From Shewanella ulleungensis (GTDB taxonomy: Bacteria > Pseudomonadota > Gammaproteobacteria > Enterobacterales > Shewanellaceae), in NCBI RefSeq assembly GCF_014648315.1, contig NZ_BMQW01000002.1:124001-188000 (forward strand): 64,000 bases of DNA. The letters are read 5' to 3'. Under the pieces are notes generated by a model that had not been told where the DNA came from, ran no database searches, and worked only from the letters and a program-made list of their open reading frames with translations. Both the position numbers and the translations under genes were made by a program. Shown here piece by piece: positions 18,270 to 27,761 of the stretch. How positions within the stretch are numbered: position 1 is the first letter of the stretch; each line of letters opens with the position of its first letter.

Positions 18270-19229
18270 AGAAATAAAAAATACAGCTTAACCATGCCGC
18301 TGCTTTTACTCGGTTGGATTTTTTTGATTCTACCGGCTCAAGCAACTGACATGCCTTATACCCCACTCACTGATTTTGGTGATAATCCCGGTGCGCTGAC
18401 AGGCTTTTATCTTCCAGCGACTGATGGCTCAAATGTTTCTCATCCAGAGGAGACCTCTTTGGTGGTGTTACTGCATGGCTGTATTCAAGACGGTGTCGAG
18501 CTGGCGAACAAAAGCGGGTTAACGTCATTAGCAATAGCGAATCATTTTGCAGTATTAGTACCACAGCAAAATTATGACAATAACGTGAAAGGATGTTTCA
18601 ACTGGTTTTCAGCCCAAGACACTCAAATCGATAGCGGCGAAATGTTGTCGATTAAAAACATGATAACTGCGACTCAGCATAAGCTCGGGACCAAGCAAGT
18701 CTATGTTATTGGCCTATCTGCTGGCGGTGCCATGGCAAGTGCTGCACTGGTTAATTACCCTGATTTATTCCAAGCAGGAGCCGTGATTGCTGGTTTGCCA
18801 TATCCTTGTGCCGATAATTTGATTAAAGCGATTTCTTGTATGAAGCGTGGACCAGCCCAAAGTGTCGACGAACTTGTGCAATACGTTAAGTCGATACACC
18901 CAAAGCAAGCCGTTTGGCCGTCGTTATCGATTTGGACTGGTGACAGTGACAATGTCGTCAACGCTAATAATGCGCAAATGCTTGCCGCTCAGTGGCAAGT
19001 GTTAACTCAATCTAACGCTCAGCCAGTGGTGTCGCATGAGTCTGGTTACAGTATTTCACGCTGGAAAAATGGCCAAAATAATACTGCTATCGAACTCGTC
19101 ACTATCAATGATTTTGGTCATGGTATTGCCGTTAATCCAGACATAGAACACGGCGGAAAAGAAAGTGACTTTTTGCTCAAAGCACCAATTAGCAGTGTTA
19201 ATCAAGTGATTACATTTTGGGGGATATAA
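18270..19229 (+). CDS. Secreted PHB-depolymerase-like esterase (LpqC family)
   Basis: An exported alpha/beta hydrolase of the PHB depolymerase/LpqC (esterase PHB) family. In the longer frame from 18243 the signal peptide spans about residues 18-36, the oxyanion HGC lies at 78-80, the nucleophile elbow is GLSAGG (Ser 159), and Asp and His candidates are in WTGDSDNVV and NDFGHGIAV. I prefer the ATG at 18270. Such enzymes cleave polyhydroxyalkanoate or aromatic (feruloyl-type) esters outside the cytoplasm. The nearby TonB receptor, MFS transporter, hydrolase and 3-hydroxybutyrate dehydrogenase make a hydroxyalkanoate substrate plausible, though unproven. Confidence 0.78.
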   Translation, partial: RNKKYSLTMPLLLLGWIFLILPAQATDMPYTPLTDFGDNPGALTGFYLPATDGSNVSHPEETSLVVLLHGCIQDGVELANKSGLTSLAIANHFAVLVPQQNYDNNVKGCFNWFSAQDTQIDSGEMLSIKNMITATQHKLGTKQVYVIGLSAGGAMASAALVNYPDLFQAGAVIAGLPYPCADNLIKAISCMKRGPAQSVDELVQYVKSIHPKQAVWPSLSIWTGDSDNVVNANNAQMLAAQWQVLTQSNAQPVVSHESGYSISRWKNGQNNTAIELVTINDFGHGIAVNPDIEHGGKESDFLLKAPISSVNQVITFWGI

Positions 19230-19457
19230 TTAACTTTTTATCTATGTTGCTGTTTTTGTTAGTAATTACTCGTATGTTTCTTAAGCCGTTTAGGACGAAA
19301 GGCATACTACTATAGTACCGATTCAATAAACTTGAAAATGCGATACAGTCAATGTGTGAACAAAGAATAGTCAATAAACCAATAAGCAAAATGAGTTGTT
19401 AATTAGAATTTGCAATAAGTAAAACCATTAATAATAACTATTACAACGGGGACCTGT

Positions 19458-21737
19458 ATGAAACAGAATACGATTAAAATGAGCTGCATTGCCTTAGCCA
19501 TTTCGTCAGTGTTAACCGCGCAGCATGCTGTAGCCGCAGAAAATGAAAATAACAGCGGCGCTAAACAACCTGTACTAGAACGCATTGAAGTGACCGCACG
19601 TAAAACCGTGGAAAGTTTGCAAAATGTGCCAGTGGCGGTGACATCGGTTAGTGCCACAGAGTTAGCCGAAAATGGCATCAGCGTGATGACAGAAATTCAG
19701 CAGTTTTCCCCCAACACCACATTGCAATCAAGCCGAGGCACTAACTCTACACTAACAGCCTTTATCCGCGGTGTTGGCCAAGAAGATCCATTGTGGGGAT
19801 ACGAGCCAGGTGTCGGCATTTATATTGATGATGTCTATATTGCCCGTCCGCAAGGTGCGGTGTTAGATATTCTTGATGTGCAACGTATTGAGGTTCTTCG
19901 AGGGCCACAGGGCACGTTATATGGCAAAAATACTATTGGTGGCGCAGTTAAGTATGTGACCAAAAAGATGTCTGGCGATGGTGAGTTAAGCCTTAAAGGT
20001 ACCGTTGGCAGTTATGGCCAAAAGGATGCCAAAATTGCAGGCCAATTACCCATTGTTGACGACAAACTCTATGTCGGTTTTGCCTTTGCGAGTTTAAACC
20101 GTGACGGTTTTGGGGAGTTTAAAACCTCGGCATTAGATGGCCAAGATACCGAAAACTATAATAAAGATGTTATGGCGGGTCGGTTAAGTGTTGAATACAC
20201 ACCTAACGACGATCTGTTTATGCGTTTTACGTATGATAAAACCCAAGATGATTCTAATTCAAAAGGGGGTTATCGACTGCTTCCTAGTTTGTTAACCGAT
20301 GCCCCTGTGCCAGACAGTAAATACGACTCTTACACCAGTATGCCGACATGGAATAAGGTCGAAACCGAAGGCTGGAGTGCGACGGTTGAATATAATTTCA
20401 ATGAGAATTGGAGCGCTAAATCGGTGACAGCTAAGCGTGAAGGCGAGTCACTCACCAATATCGACTTTGATAATACCAGCTTACGTATTTTTGATGTGCC
20501 GGCTATTTATGAAGATGAGCAATTTAGCCAAGAGTTTCAAGTTAACTATGTTGGTGACAATCTCAATTTAGTCTCTGGCATTTACTATTTTGATGGTGAC
20601 TCCTGTGGCGTTTTTGATGCGATTTTAGAAGAAGCCTTTAAAGCATTTGGTGGGTTAACTCGCGAGGTTAGCGGTTGTAATAATAGCGAAAGCTACGCGG
20701 CATACGTGCAAGGGTCATACAGCTTTACCGAAAAACTGTCGATGACATTAGGCGGTCGCTATACTCGCGAGTCTAAAGAAGCCACGGTATATAACGGAGT
20801 GATATTCGATAGCATATATCCTGAAACCGGCTGGTATCCTGGTTTTGTACGCGATGACGCCTTAATTGAATCACAGATCCCTAAAGTGCTCGACGATGAA
20901 GAAACATGGTCTAAATTCAATCCACGAGTGGGTCTAGAGTATCAAGTGAATGATGACTTGATGGTATTTACCAGCTACTCACAAGGCTTTAAATCGGGCA
21001 CGTTTAACCCAAGGGCAACGGGAGCCGAGCCTGCGGTTGATCCTGAAACGGTCAACTCATACGAAATTGGTTTTAAAAGTGAGTGGAACGATAATCTTCG
21101 TGTAAATGCCACCGCATTTTATCTCGATCATAAAGACAGACAGTTTGTGACAGTGTTACCTGGCGATGATAATTCAGACCTTAATCAACGTTTAGGCAAT
21201 ATAGGTAAATCAACCGCCACAGGCTTAGAGCTTGAAGTTGAATTTGCGGCTACTGAATCACTGGATTTGTTTGCCAACATCGGCTTAATTGATGCGTCAT
21301 TTGACGAAGTAATCTCTTACGATGAACTCGGAACTAAAATTGATATTAGCGATACCTACACCATTACTAATACCCCAGATACCACAGCCAACCTAGGCTT
21401 TAGCTATAATATTGAATCAGATATTGGCAGCTTTATCTTTAACGGTAATTACTATTACCGCAGCGATTACGATTTAGCGGTAGTGGATAACCTACTGAGC
21501 CAAGATGGCTATGGTTTGCTTAACTTTGGCCTAAATTGGTATAGCAATGATGGTCATTGGAATGCTGGATTACATTGGAAAAACGTCACAGATGAAGAGT
21601 ACTTGGTCGGTAACTACGCTTTTGTCACACCAACAGGCGATGGTGATTTCACCCCTGGCTTAGGCGGCGATAATACCTTAATTGGTTACTATGGCGACCC
21701 AGAGACTATTTCATTAACGGTTGGCTATACGTTCTAA
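19458..21737 (+). CDS. TonB-dependent outer-membrane receptor
   Basis: A 759-residue TonB-dependent receptor. It has a signal peptide (cleavage near AVAAEN, about 27), a TonB-box-like ERIEVTARK, a plug domain (about 55-165, with RIEVLRGPQGTLYGKNTIGGAV) and a 22-strand barrel ending in the usual aromatic YTF. The length and the plug wording match the siderophore/cobalamin-like or organic-substrate receptor group (FecA-like clade with IEVTARK). It has a strong terminator and lies between an exported esterase and the CrbR/CrbS pair. The substrate is unknown; uptake of esterase products would fit the context. Confidence 0.92.
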   Translation: MKQNTIKMSCIALAISSVLTAQHAVAAENENNSGAKQPVLERIEVTARKTVESLQNVPVAVTSVSATELAENGISVMTEIQQFSPNTTLQSSRGTNSTLTAFIRGVGQEDPLWGYEPGVGIYIDDVYIARPQGAVLDILDVQRIEVLRGPQGTLYGKNTIGGAVKYVTKKMSGDGELSLKGTVGSYGQKDAKIAGQLPIVDDKLYVGFAFASLNRDGFGEFKTSALDGQDTENYNKDVMAGRLSVEYTPNDDLFMRFTYDKTQDDSNSKGGYRLLPSLLTDAPVPDSKYDSYTSMPTWNKVETEGWSATVEYNFNENWSAKSVTAKREGESLTNIDFDNTSLRIFDVPAIYEDEQFSQEFQVNYVGDNLNLVSGIYYFDGDSCGVFDAILEEAFKAFGGLTREVSGCNNSESYAAYVQGSYSFTEKLSMTLGGRYTRESKEATVYNGVIFDSIYPETGWYPGFVRDDALIESQIPKVLDDEETWSKFNPRVGLEYQVNDDLMVFTSYSQGFKSGTFNPRATGAEPAVDPETVNSYEIGFKSEWNDNLRVNATAFYLDHKDRQFVTVLPGDDNSDLNQRLGNIGKSTATGLELEVEFAATESLDLFANIGLIDASFDEVISYDELGTKIDISDTYTITNTPDTTANLGFSYNIESDIGSFIFNGNYYYRSDYDLAVVDNLLSQDGYGLLNFGLNWYSNDGHWNAGLHWKNVTDEEYLVGNYAFVTPTGDGDFTPGLGGDNTLIGYYGDPETISLTVGYTF

Positions 21738-21780
21738 TCGTTGTGGTCACTTTAAGGAGACCATCACATCAGGTCAGATA

Positions 21781-21818
21781 AGAATAGCCGGTCTCATCAG
21801 AACCGGTTATTCTTTTTA
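21781..21818 (+). terminator. Terminator after the TonB receptor gene
   Basis: AGAATAGCCGGT (21781-21792) pairs with ACCGGTTATTCT (21802-21813), with one G:T pair, and is followed by a T-run. Confidence 0.85.
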
Positions 21819-21872
21819 TCGCTCATATACCCAAACAATAACAACAATATTAACGAATGTAAGGGAGTCATG

Positions 21873-22550
21873 ATGTCTCAAATTAAAGTTGCTATTGCAG
21901 ATGACCATCCACTATTTCGTGCAGCACTCACCCAAGCCGTGCAAAAAAGTGTCAACGATGCACACGTGCTAGAGGCGGAAAACTTTCAAGAGTTAATTGC
22001 CTTAGTGGAGCAGCACCCCGATATTGAACTTATCTTTATTGATTTACACATGCCAGGAAACGATGGTTTTACTGGGCTCACGTTATTACAAAATCACTTC
22101 CCAGACATTGTGGTTATCATGGTGTCATCTGACGATCAGCCAGAAATTATTCGTAAAGCAATCAATTTCGGCGCCAGTGCATTTATCCCTAAATCGGCCA
22201 ACTTAACCCAAATATCTGCCGCGATAGATACTGTGCTCGAAGGAGATGTTTGGCTACCAGAGCACACCAATATTAGCGCCGACCAACACACTGCCGCTGA
22301 GCATCAGCGTTTGGCAAAGCAATTAGCCCAACTGACACCACAGCAATATACTGTGCTGGCTAACATTGCTAATGGTCGGTTAAACAAGCAAATTGCGTAT
22401 GACTTAAATATTAAAGAAACTACAGTAAAAAAACATGTCTCTGCGATTTTGCTCAAACTCGAAATTAATAATCGCACTCAAGCAGGGCTGGTGTTCCAGC
22501 AATTAATGATTACTTCAACTGAAAACCAGCAGGTGGAGGCGCAAGCATAA
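21873..22550 (+). CDS. crbR: CrbR-like LuxR-family response regulator
   Basis: A 225-residue response regulator with an N-terminal receiver (phospho-acceptor Asp in FIDLHMPG, about 52; Lys in FIPKSA) and a C-terminal LuxR/NarL helix-turn-helix (LTPQQYTVLANIANGRLNKQIAYDLNIKE is the recognition region). It resembles CrbR, which activates acetyl-CoA synthetase (acs) in the acetate switch of Vibrio and Shewanella. The start is at the second of two adjacent ATGs, five bases after GGGAG. The matching hybrid kinase lies convergently downstream. The symbol is given by similarity and context. Confidence 0.8.
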   Translation: MSQIKVAIADDHPLFRAALTQAVQKSVNDAHVLEAENFQELIALVEQHPDIELIFIDLHMPGNDGFTGLTLLQNHFPDIVVIMVSSDDQPEIIRKAINFGASAFIPKSANLTQISAAIDTVLEGDVWLPEHTNISADQHTAAEHQRLAKQLAQLTPQQYTVLANIANGRLNKQIAYDLNIKETTVKKHVSAILLKLEINNRTQAGLVFQQLMITSTENQQVEAQA

Positions 22551-22599
22551 TTGATAAGACGCAATGAATGCGGTTAAGTACGAGTCAATGCTAAGCCTA

Positions 22600-22624
22600 A
22601 ATGCCTCCCTGTGAGGCATTTTTT
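22600..22624 (+). terminator. crbR intrinsic terminator
   Basis: AATGCCTC (22600-22607) pairs with GAGGCATT (22613-22620) and is followed by T6. It lies 50 bases after the crbR stop, before the MITE. Confidence 0.8.
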
Positions 22625-22674
22625 GTGGTCATTAATCTATTGGATGTATGAATTATTCAGGGGGTAATTGTTTA

Positions 22675-22963
22675 GGGGCTGTTGATCTTTGTTGGTTGAA
22701 TTTTGTTCGAGTTAAAAACGTTGTAATCGAGGCGAATGGATTGATGCCTAGTCATCTAAGCAACTCTTTATTTGCAAAGAATCATTCAACAAAGAGTAAA
22801 ACGTTTTTAGCCGAACCCTCGGGCAGCGTTTGTTGGACATTTTTACTGCGTTATCGACTTTTTGTGTAGAATAGCTACACAAAAAGTCTCTGCCGCGCAG
22901 TTGTAAATGTGAGTAATGGCCAACAATTCGCTGCAAAAATAACCTTGAAAGATCAACAGCCCC
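22675..22963. mobile_element. MITE-like element with 16-bp terminal inverted repeats
   Basis: A 289-bp element is bounded by perfect 16-bp inverted repeats (GGGGCTGTTGATCTTT at 22675-22690 and its complement at 22948-22963), with TTA directly on both outer sides, a 3-bp TNA-type target duplication. It encodes no transposase. An internal perfect 14-bp hairpin lies at 22855-22888 (arms GACTTTTTGTGTAG and complement). The TNA duplication and GG-starting ends would fit a non-autonomous derivative of an IS5-family element; that is inference. Its right end supplies the stop codon of crbS. Confidence 0.85.
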
Positions 22964-25900
22964 TTATAATCCGTTTTAACGCTATTGCCTTAAGCGGTTT
23001 ACGCACAAAACTAAATTGGGCACTGCTAGTGTGTTGTCTTACTATTTCCGACGGGTCGGCAGAGCAAATCACACAAGTGGGCTGGTCGCTGTTTACATTT
23101 AGGTGATTGGCCAATAAGTATTGCACTAAGTCGACACCGTTTTTATCATCCTCTAAATGATAATCAGCAATGATCAGTTTGGGTTGTGGATGTACTATTA
23201 ATTGTTGTATCGCGCTGGATTGATCTTTAGCCGTAATCACTTGGCATCCCCAACCACTGAGTAAGGATGAGATGGCTTTAAGCATCAGATCGTCATTATC
23301 GATAACCAACACGGTAACGTTGATACTATCGCTGTTAATCTCGTCTTCCGATGTTATCTCAGGAGCCCTAAGTGGTTTTCGTTGTTGCAATACTCGAGGT
23401 ATTTCGACACTAAAACAGGTGCCTTTTCCAACCTCAGAATGCAGTGATATTTTTACATTGAGCAATTTAGCGATACGATCGCAAATGGCTAATCCTAGAC
23501 CTAGTCCAGGGATCTCACGGGTTAATTCTAAGCGTTCAAACTCAGTAAAAATGGCTTGTTGTTTATCAAGCGGGATCCCGGGGCCATTATCCCAAACTTG
23601 TATCAGTAATGAATGCTCAAGCCGTCTCACGCCTAATAACACCTTCGGCATAAACACTGTTGTTTTACCCTGAGGTGTTGTTTGCTCATTTGTCTTCCCC
23701 GAAGGTGAATAATGAAAAGCATTAGATAAAAAATTCTGAATAATTCGCCTCAACAACCTTTGGTCGCTTTGGACAAAACACGACGACACTTGATATTTAA
23801 AATCAATATCTTGCTGAATAGACAAGGCGTTAAACTCATTCACTAACGTTGACAGTAAGTCATCTATCGCAAATTTGCTTTGCTCGGTTTTGAGCGATTT
23901 ACTGTCCAAACGCGATATTTCCACAAGGTCTGATAACAAGCTTTCAACAACGTTTAATGACTCTTCAATGTGGCTGGCTAAATCTTGCAACTCCGTTGAT
24001 TTTACCCGTTGCTTTAGCATATCGGTAAATAACGTTAAGGCATTAAATGGCTGCATTAAGTCATGGCTGGCGGCGGCTAAAAAGCGGGTTTTACTGCTGT
24101 TAGCGGCTTCGGCCTCTGCTTTGGCTTTTTCAAGCTCTTGGGTGCGGCTTTCTACCCGTTTTTCGAGTGTTTCATTAGCCAATTGCAATGCTTTTTCGGC
24201 TTCAATATGCGCGGTAATATCAGCAAATGTACTCACAAAGCCGCCACCTGGCATAGCTTGACCACGGATCTCTAATACTTTGCCATTAAGCATGGTACGT
24301 TGAAAATGATGCGGGCTGCCACCGCGCATATGCGCTAAGCGTTTCTCTACCAATTGATGAGCTTCGTCACCGACAATAATCCCTCTATCGATATTGAAGC
24401 GAATTAATTGTTCAATATGCAAACCGGCTTTGACAAAATCTTGCGGGTAATCGAGCAGTTCAATATAGCGCTGGTTCCAGGCAACTAAACGCATGTCGGC
24501 ATCGACAACACTGATGCCTTGTTCAATGTTCTCCACTCCAGATTGCAGCAGTTCACGGTTAAACTCAAAAATTTGGTTAGCTTCGTCAACAATACTCACC
24601 ACATCTTCGAGTGGCACGTGTTGAACGCGAGATGCGGCATTCATTACCATACGAGTTGATGCTGAACCAAGTACACCAGATAACTTTAAACGAGTATAAT
24701 CAACCAATTGTTGTTGCTGATTCTTTCCACTCAGTTGCTTCGCTTTAGCCAATAATGCATCGGCTTCGTCTTTATTAATAAAACGGTTTAATAAACTGGC
24801 TAAATCATCGACCGACAAATGCCTTTCTGACTGCACAGGTTTTCTATTTACAAATAAATCGGCTTGTAATACTTCGCCAACACTTTGCTCTTTTAGTAAT
24901 GAAATCATCACAAAACAGCCGATGTTTGCCGCTAAACTGTAAAATACTCCGTGGCTGATACTGTCTAGACTGGTTAATCCAAATAAGGCTGTTGGGGTTA
25001 ACCATGTAATATCAAATAAGCCAAATTTAACCCAATGCGCATCTGGAAATGTCACCGGTAACAGTAAGGTATACAGCCAAACAATGCTGCCCATAATTAA
25101 GCCCACAAAAGCCCCTTGAGTGGTGGCATTTCGCCAATACAAAGCACCTATTGCGGCAGGAGCAAATTGAGATAACAGCACAAATGAAAGTAAGCCGATG
25201 CTGGCCAAGTGGTTTTGCTGATCAATAAATCGCTCAAATGCAAAAGCCGACAATAAAATCACCGCGATAGAAATACGCCGTAGATTTAATAAAATGCCTG
25301 CTAATTGCGGCGTTTGTTGCGAGCTTAACTTGGGTAAACGTAACAATAATGGAGTGAGGATTTCGGTCGAAATCATAGTGCTTAATACAATTGCCGCTAC
25401 AATAACCATAGCGGTGGCTGCCGCGAGCCCGCCAATATAAACCAATATGCCCAGCCAAGCCTGCTGATAAAACAGCGGTAGTGTTAATACATAAGTATCT
25501 GCACCTACACTGCCGCCGGGGAAACTCAATTGCCCTGCAAGCGCGATGGGCAGAACAAAAATATTAATGAGGATTAGGTATAACGGCACCATCCAACGAG
25601 CCGATTTAAGTTCCTTGTCATGATTATTTTCTATCATCATCATGTGAAACTCTTGTGGCAAGGCGTACATGGTTATCGCCCCTAAAATAACCTGCGACAC
25701 AATAAGATAAATAGAGTCTGAATGAGTGGTTTTTTCAAGGCTTTGGCTTTGGTTGAGTAGGTCGCCAAAGCCATCAAATAGGTAAAACGTCGCAAATATA
25801 CCCACCGCCGTTAGCGCAAATAATTTAACGATAGAGCTAAATGCAATCGCTAACACTAAACCATGGTTATGTTTGCTGGCTGAGAGTTGGCGCGCGCCAA

Positions 25901-26420
25901 ACAACACACTGAAAATAATCAACACAATGGTGACGATAAATGCCGTACTAATGCCCGATTGAAACGTACCAGTGAGTAAATCGAAACTGGTGCTAATGGC
26001 CCTTAATTGCAAGGCAATGTATGGGATTGTTCCCAGCAATGACACTATGGCTATACTCGCCGCCAGTTTAGGTGAGCGGTCAAAGCGGCACGCAATAAAG
26101 TCGGCAATGGAGGTGAGATTTTGGCTTTTAATGATGTGCAATGTGCGCATGAGCATCGGCCAGGCCAATACTAAGCAAATAATCGAGCCGATGTATATGG
26201 GGGCAAGCCATGCGCCAGTTGTCGCCGCTTGTCCAACGGTGCCATAAAACGCCCAAGAGGTGCAGCAAACGCCTAGCGATAAGCTATAGACCCACGGTTT
26301 TTGGCTGACTTTTTTTACCGCTTGATTCTGCCCCCATTGGGCAACCACAAACAGCATTGCCAAATAAGCAATCGAAATAGAACTGATCAACCATGTGTCA
26401 ATAGATAACCAAGCCTGCAA
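22953..26420 (-). CDS. crbS: CrbS-like hybrid sensor kinase with SSS transporter domain
   Basis: A very large hybrid kinase. Residues 1-480 are a sodium:solute symporter-like membrane domain (about 13 helices), followed by a linker, a PAS domain (about 620-740), a coiled coil, HisKA with AAASHDLMQPFNAL (His near 790), HATPase (GPGIPL, GLGLGLAIC) and a receiver domain (Asp near 1090 in IIADYHLED). This is the CrbS architecture of acetate-switch signalling. No ATG is near the N-terminus. The open frame begins with a TTG at 26432, but the TTG at 26420 has GGGGA at five bases, so I choose it (1155 residues). The C-terminal three residues and stop are MITE sequence. Confidence 0.85.
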   Translation of the reverse strand: MQAWLSIDTWLISSISIAYLAMLFVVAQWGQNQAVKKVSQKPWVYSLSLGVCCTSWAFYGTVGQAATTGAWLAPIYIGSIICLVLAWPMLMRTLHIIKSQNLTSIADFIACRFDRSPKLAASIAIVSLLGTIPYIALQLRAISTSFDLLTGTFQSGISTAFIVTIVLIIFSVLFGARQLSASKHNHGLVLAIAFSSIVKLFALTAVGIFATFYLFDGFGDLLNQSQSLEKTTHSDSIYLIVSQVILGAITMYALPQEFHMMMIENNHDKELKSARWMVPLYLILINIFVLPIALAGQLSFPGGSVGADTYVLTLPLFYQQAWLGILVYIGGLAAATAMVIVAAIVLSTMISTEILTPLLLRLPKLSSQQTPQLAGILLNLRRISIAVILLSAFAFERFIDQQNHLASIGLLSFVLLSQFAPAAIGALYWRNATTQGAFVGLIMGSIVWLYTLLLPVTFPDAHWVKFGLFDITWLTPTALFGLTSLDSISHGVFYSLAANIGCFVMISLLKEQSVGEVLQADLFVNRKPVQSERHLSVDDLASLLNRFINKDEADALLAKAKQLSGKNQQQQLVDYTRLKLSGVLGSASTRMVMNAASRVQHVPLEDVVSIVDEANQIFEFNRELLQSGVENIEQGISVVDADMRLVAWNQRYIELLDYPQDFVKAGLHIEQLIRFNIDRGIIVGDEAHQLVEKRLAHMRGGSPHHFQRTMLNGKVLEIRGQAMPGGGFVSTFADITAHIEAEKALQLANETLEKRVESRTQELEKAKAEAEAANSSKTRFLAAASHDLMQPFNALTLFTDMLKQRVKSTELQDLASHIEESLNVVESLLSDLVEISRLDSKSLKTEQSKFAIDDLLSTLVNEFNALSIQQDIDFKYQVSSCFVQSDQRLLRRIIQNFLSNAFHYSPSGKTNEQTTPQGKTTVFMPKVLLGVRRLEHSLLIQVWDNGPGIPLDKQQAIFTEFERLELTREIPGLGLGLAICDRIAKLLNVKISLHSEVGKGTCFSVEIPRVLQQRKPLRAPEITSEDEINSDSINVTVLVIDNDDLMLKAISSLLSGWGCQVITAKDQSSAIQQLIVHPQPKLIIADYHLEDDKNGVDLVQYLLANHLNVNSDQPTCVICSADPSEIVRQHTSSAQFSFVRKPLKAIALKRIIRGC

Positions 26421-26588
26421 GTTATTCCCCAATTATTTTTATTGTTTATCCTTGCGAAACTACACTAGACGCCCTGTTTGATAAAGATTTTTAGTAATGC
26501 GGTGAACTAAGGTAGTACTTATTTATCAATACCCATCAGATAACATGATTAGCATACGATACTGTCATTGAAGGTACATCTTACGCCT

Positions 26589-27761
26589 ATGAACATAACC
26601 CATAGATATTTGGTTGAAGGTTTGGTTTTTACCAGTTATGTGCTCTTTGCTATGGCATGGGTTGGCGGAACAGCCAGCATGAGCAACATCATGGCTTCAA
26701 TGCACATTGATAGCTTAGCCTCTGCCAGTTTTATTAGTGGCGCGGTAACGTTAGCCAAAATTGTTGGTACATTTGGTGCAGCTTATTTAGCGGTGAAAGT
26801 GGGGGTTAAATATGCTTTTTTATTCGCCTCATTATTAATCGTTGTTGGCATTGTCACCCCTTACGCAACGCATTATGAGTTGTTGTTAGCGAGCCGATTT
26901 TTAATGGGCTTAGGTGGCGCTTTCATGATTGTTTATTTTAATCCTATTGTGATGCAATGGTTTGCACCTGCGGAGCGACCTGTCATTAATGGACTGAATG
27001 CGGTTGCTTTCAATGTTGGTACCGCGATTGTGCTGTGGGGCATGACCAACATTAATGACATCACCGGCGGCTGGAAAAGTAGCCTAGTGTTGTTTTCGCT
27101 TGCCAGTTTGGTGCTTGCCATCCTGTGGATGCTCGTAAAGTTTGATACTCCCGAGCCTGTTAACCATGCTCCAGGAGCCGAACCCACAGAATATGGTTAC
27201 ATTGATGGACTAAAAGATAAATTTAATTGGGCCTATGCGTTTACTTATTCTGGTTTGTTGTCTTTTTATATTTGTTTATTTACGTTTTACCCGCAAGCGG
27301 GTATTAGTCAAAGTAAGTGGGTAATTGGTTTTGGCATTATAGGCACCATCGCAGGGATGTTATACAGCCGCAAACATCCATTACGTCTACCTATTATTCG
27401 CTTAAGTGGGCTGATCATTTTTGTCACCGTGCTGGGTTTATCTTTTAGTTCTCATCCGGTATTACAAATTTTGTGTGCGATAGTCTTAGGCTTTTTTATC
27501 TTTTTCCCCATAACTGCATTAGTGTCTATTCCTCATGAGTTACCAAAGATGACAGGACAAAAAATTACTGTGGTGTTTAGTTTGTTCTGGTCGATTAGTT
27601 ATCTCGTGTCGACCATTGTTTTGTGGATATTTGGCAAGTTAGTGGATATGAATAACGGCAGTTACACCAGTTCATTTTTGATGATTACGGGACTCACCGC
27701 CACTGTGTTTGTGGGCAGCTATTTTTTACCTGAAACAGGAAAAACAAAGGAGTTAACCTAA
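26589..27761 (+). CDS. Major facilitator superfamily transporter
   Basis: A 12-helix MFS carrier (390 residues from ATG 26589; an upstream TTG would add seven residues). The motif A region is altered (YLAVKVGVKYAF after helix 2), and helix 4 has the SRFLMGLGGAFMIVYFNP segment common to NarK/CynX-like carriers. It overlaps the next gene by one base (TAATG), so the two are translationally coupled. Its partner is an HSL-type hydrolase, so the carrier probably imports an ester or the acid released from it. The substrate is not known. Confidence 0.85.
   Translation: MNITHRYLVEGLVFTSYVLFAMAWVGGTASMSNIMASMHIDSLASASFISGAVTLAKIVGTFGAAYLAVKVGVKYAFLFASLLIVVGIVTPYATHYELLLASRFLMGLGGAFMIVYFNPIVMQWFAPAERPVINGLNAVAFNVGTAIVLWGMTNINDITGGWKSSLVLFSLASLVLAILWMLVKFDTPEPVNHAPGAEPTEYGYIDGLKDKFNWAYAFTYSGLLSFYICLFTFYPQAGISQSKWVIGFGIIGTIAGMLYSRKHPLRLPIIRLSGLIIFVTVLGLSFSSHPVLQILCAIVLGFFIFFPITALVSIPHELPKMTGQKITVVFSLFWSISYLVSTIVLWIFGKLVDMNNGSYTSSFLMITGLTATVFVGSYFLPETGKTKELT

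Noticed and set aside
23272..24261. Long plus-strand open frames opposite crbS (and similar shadows opposite norB, gcvP and aceA)
   Set aside because: They mirror the codon structure of real genes on the other strand, have no recognisable domains and no proper start context.
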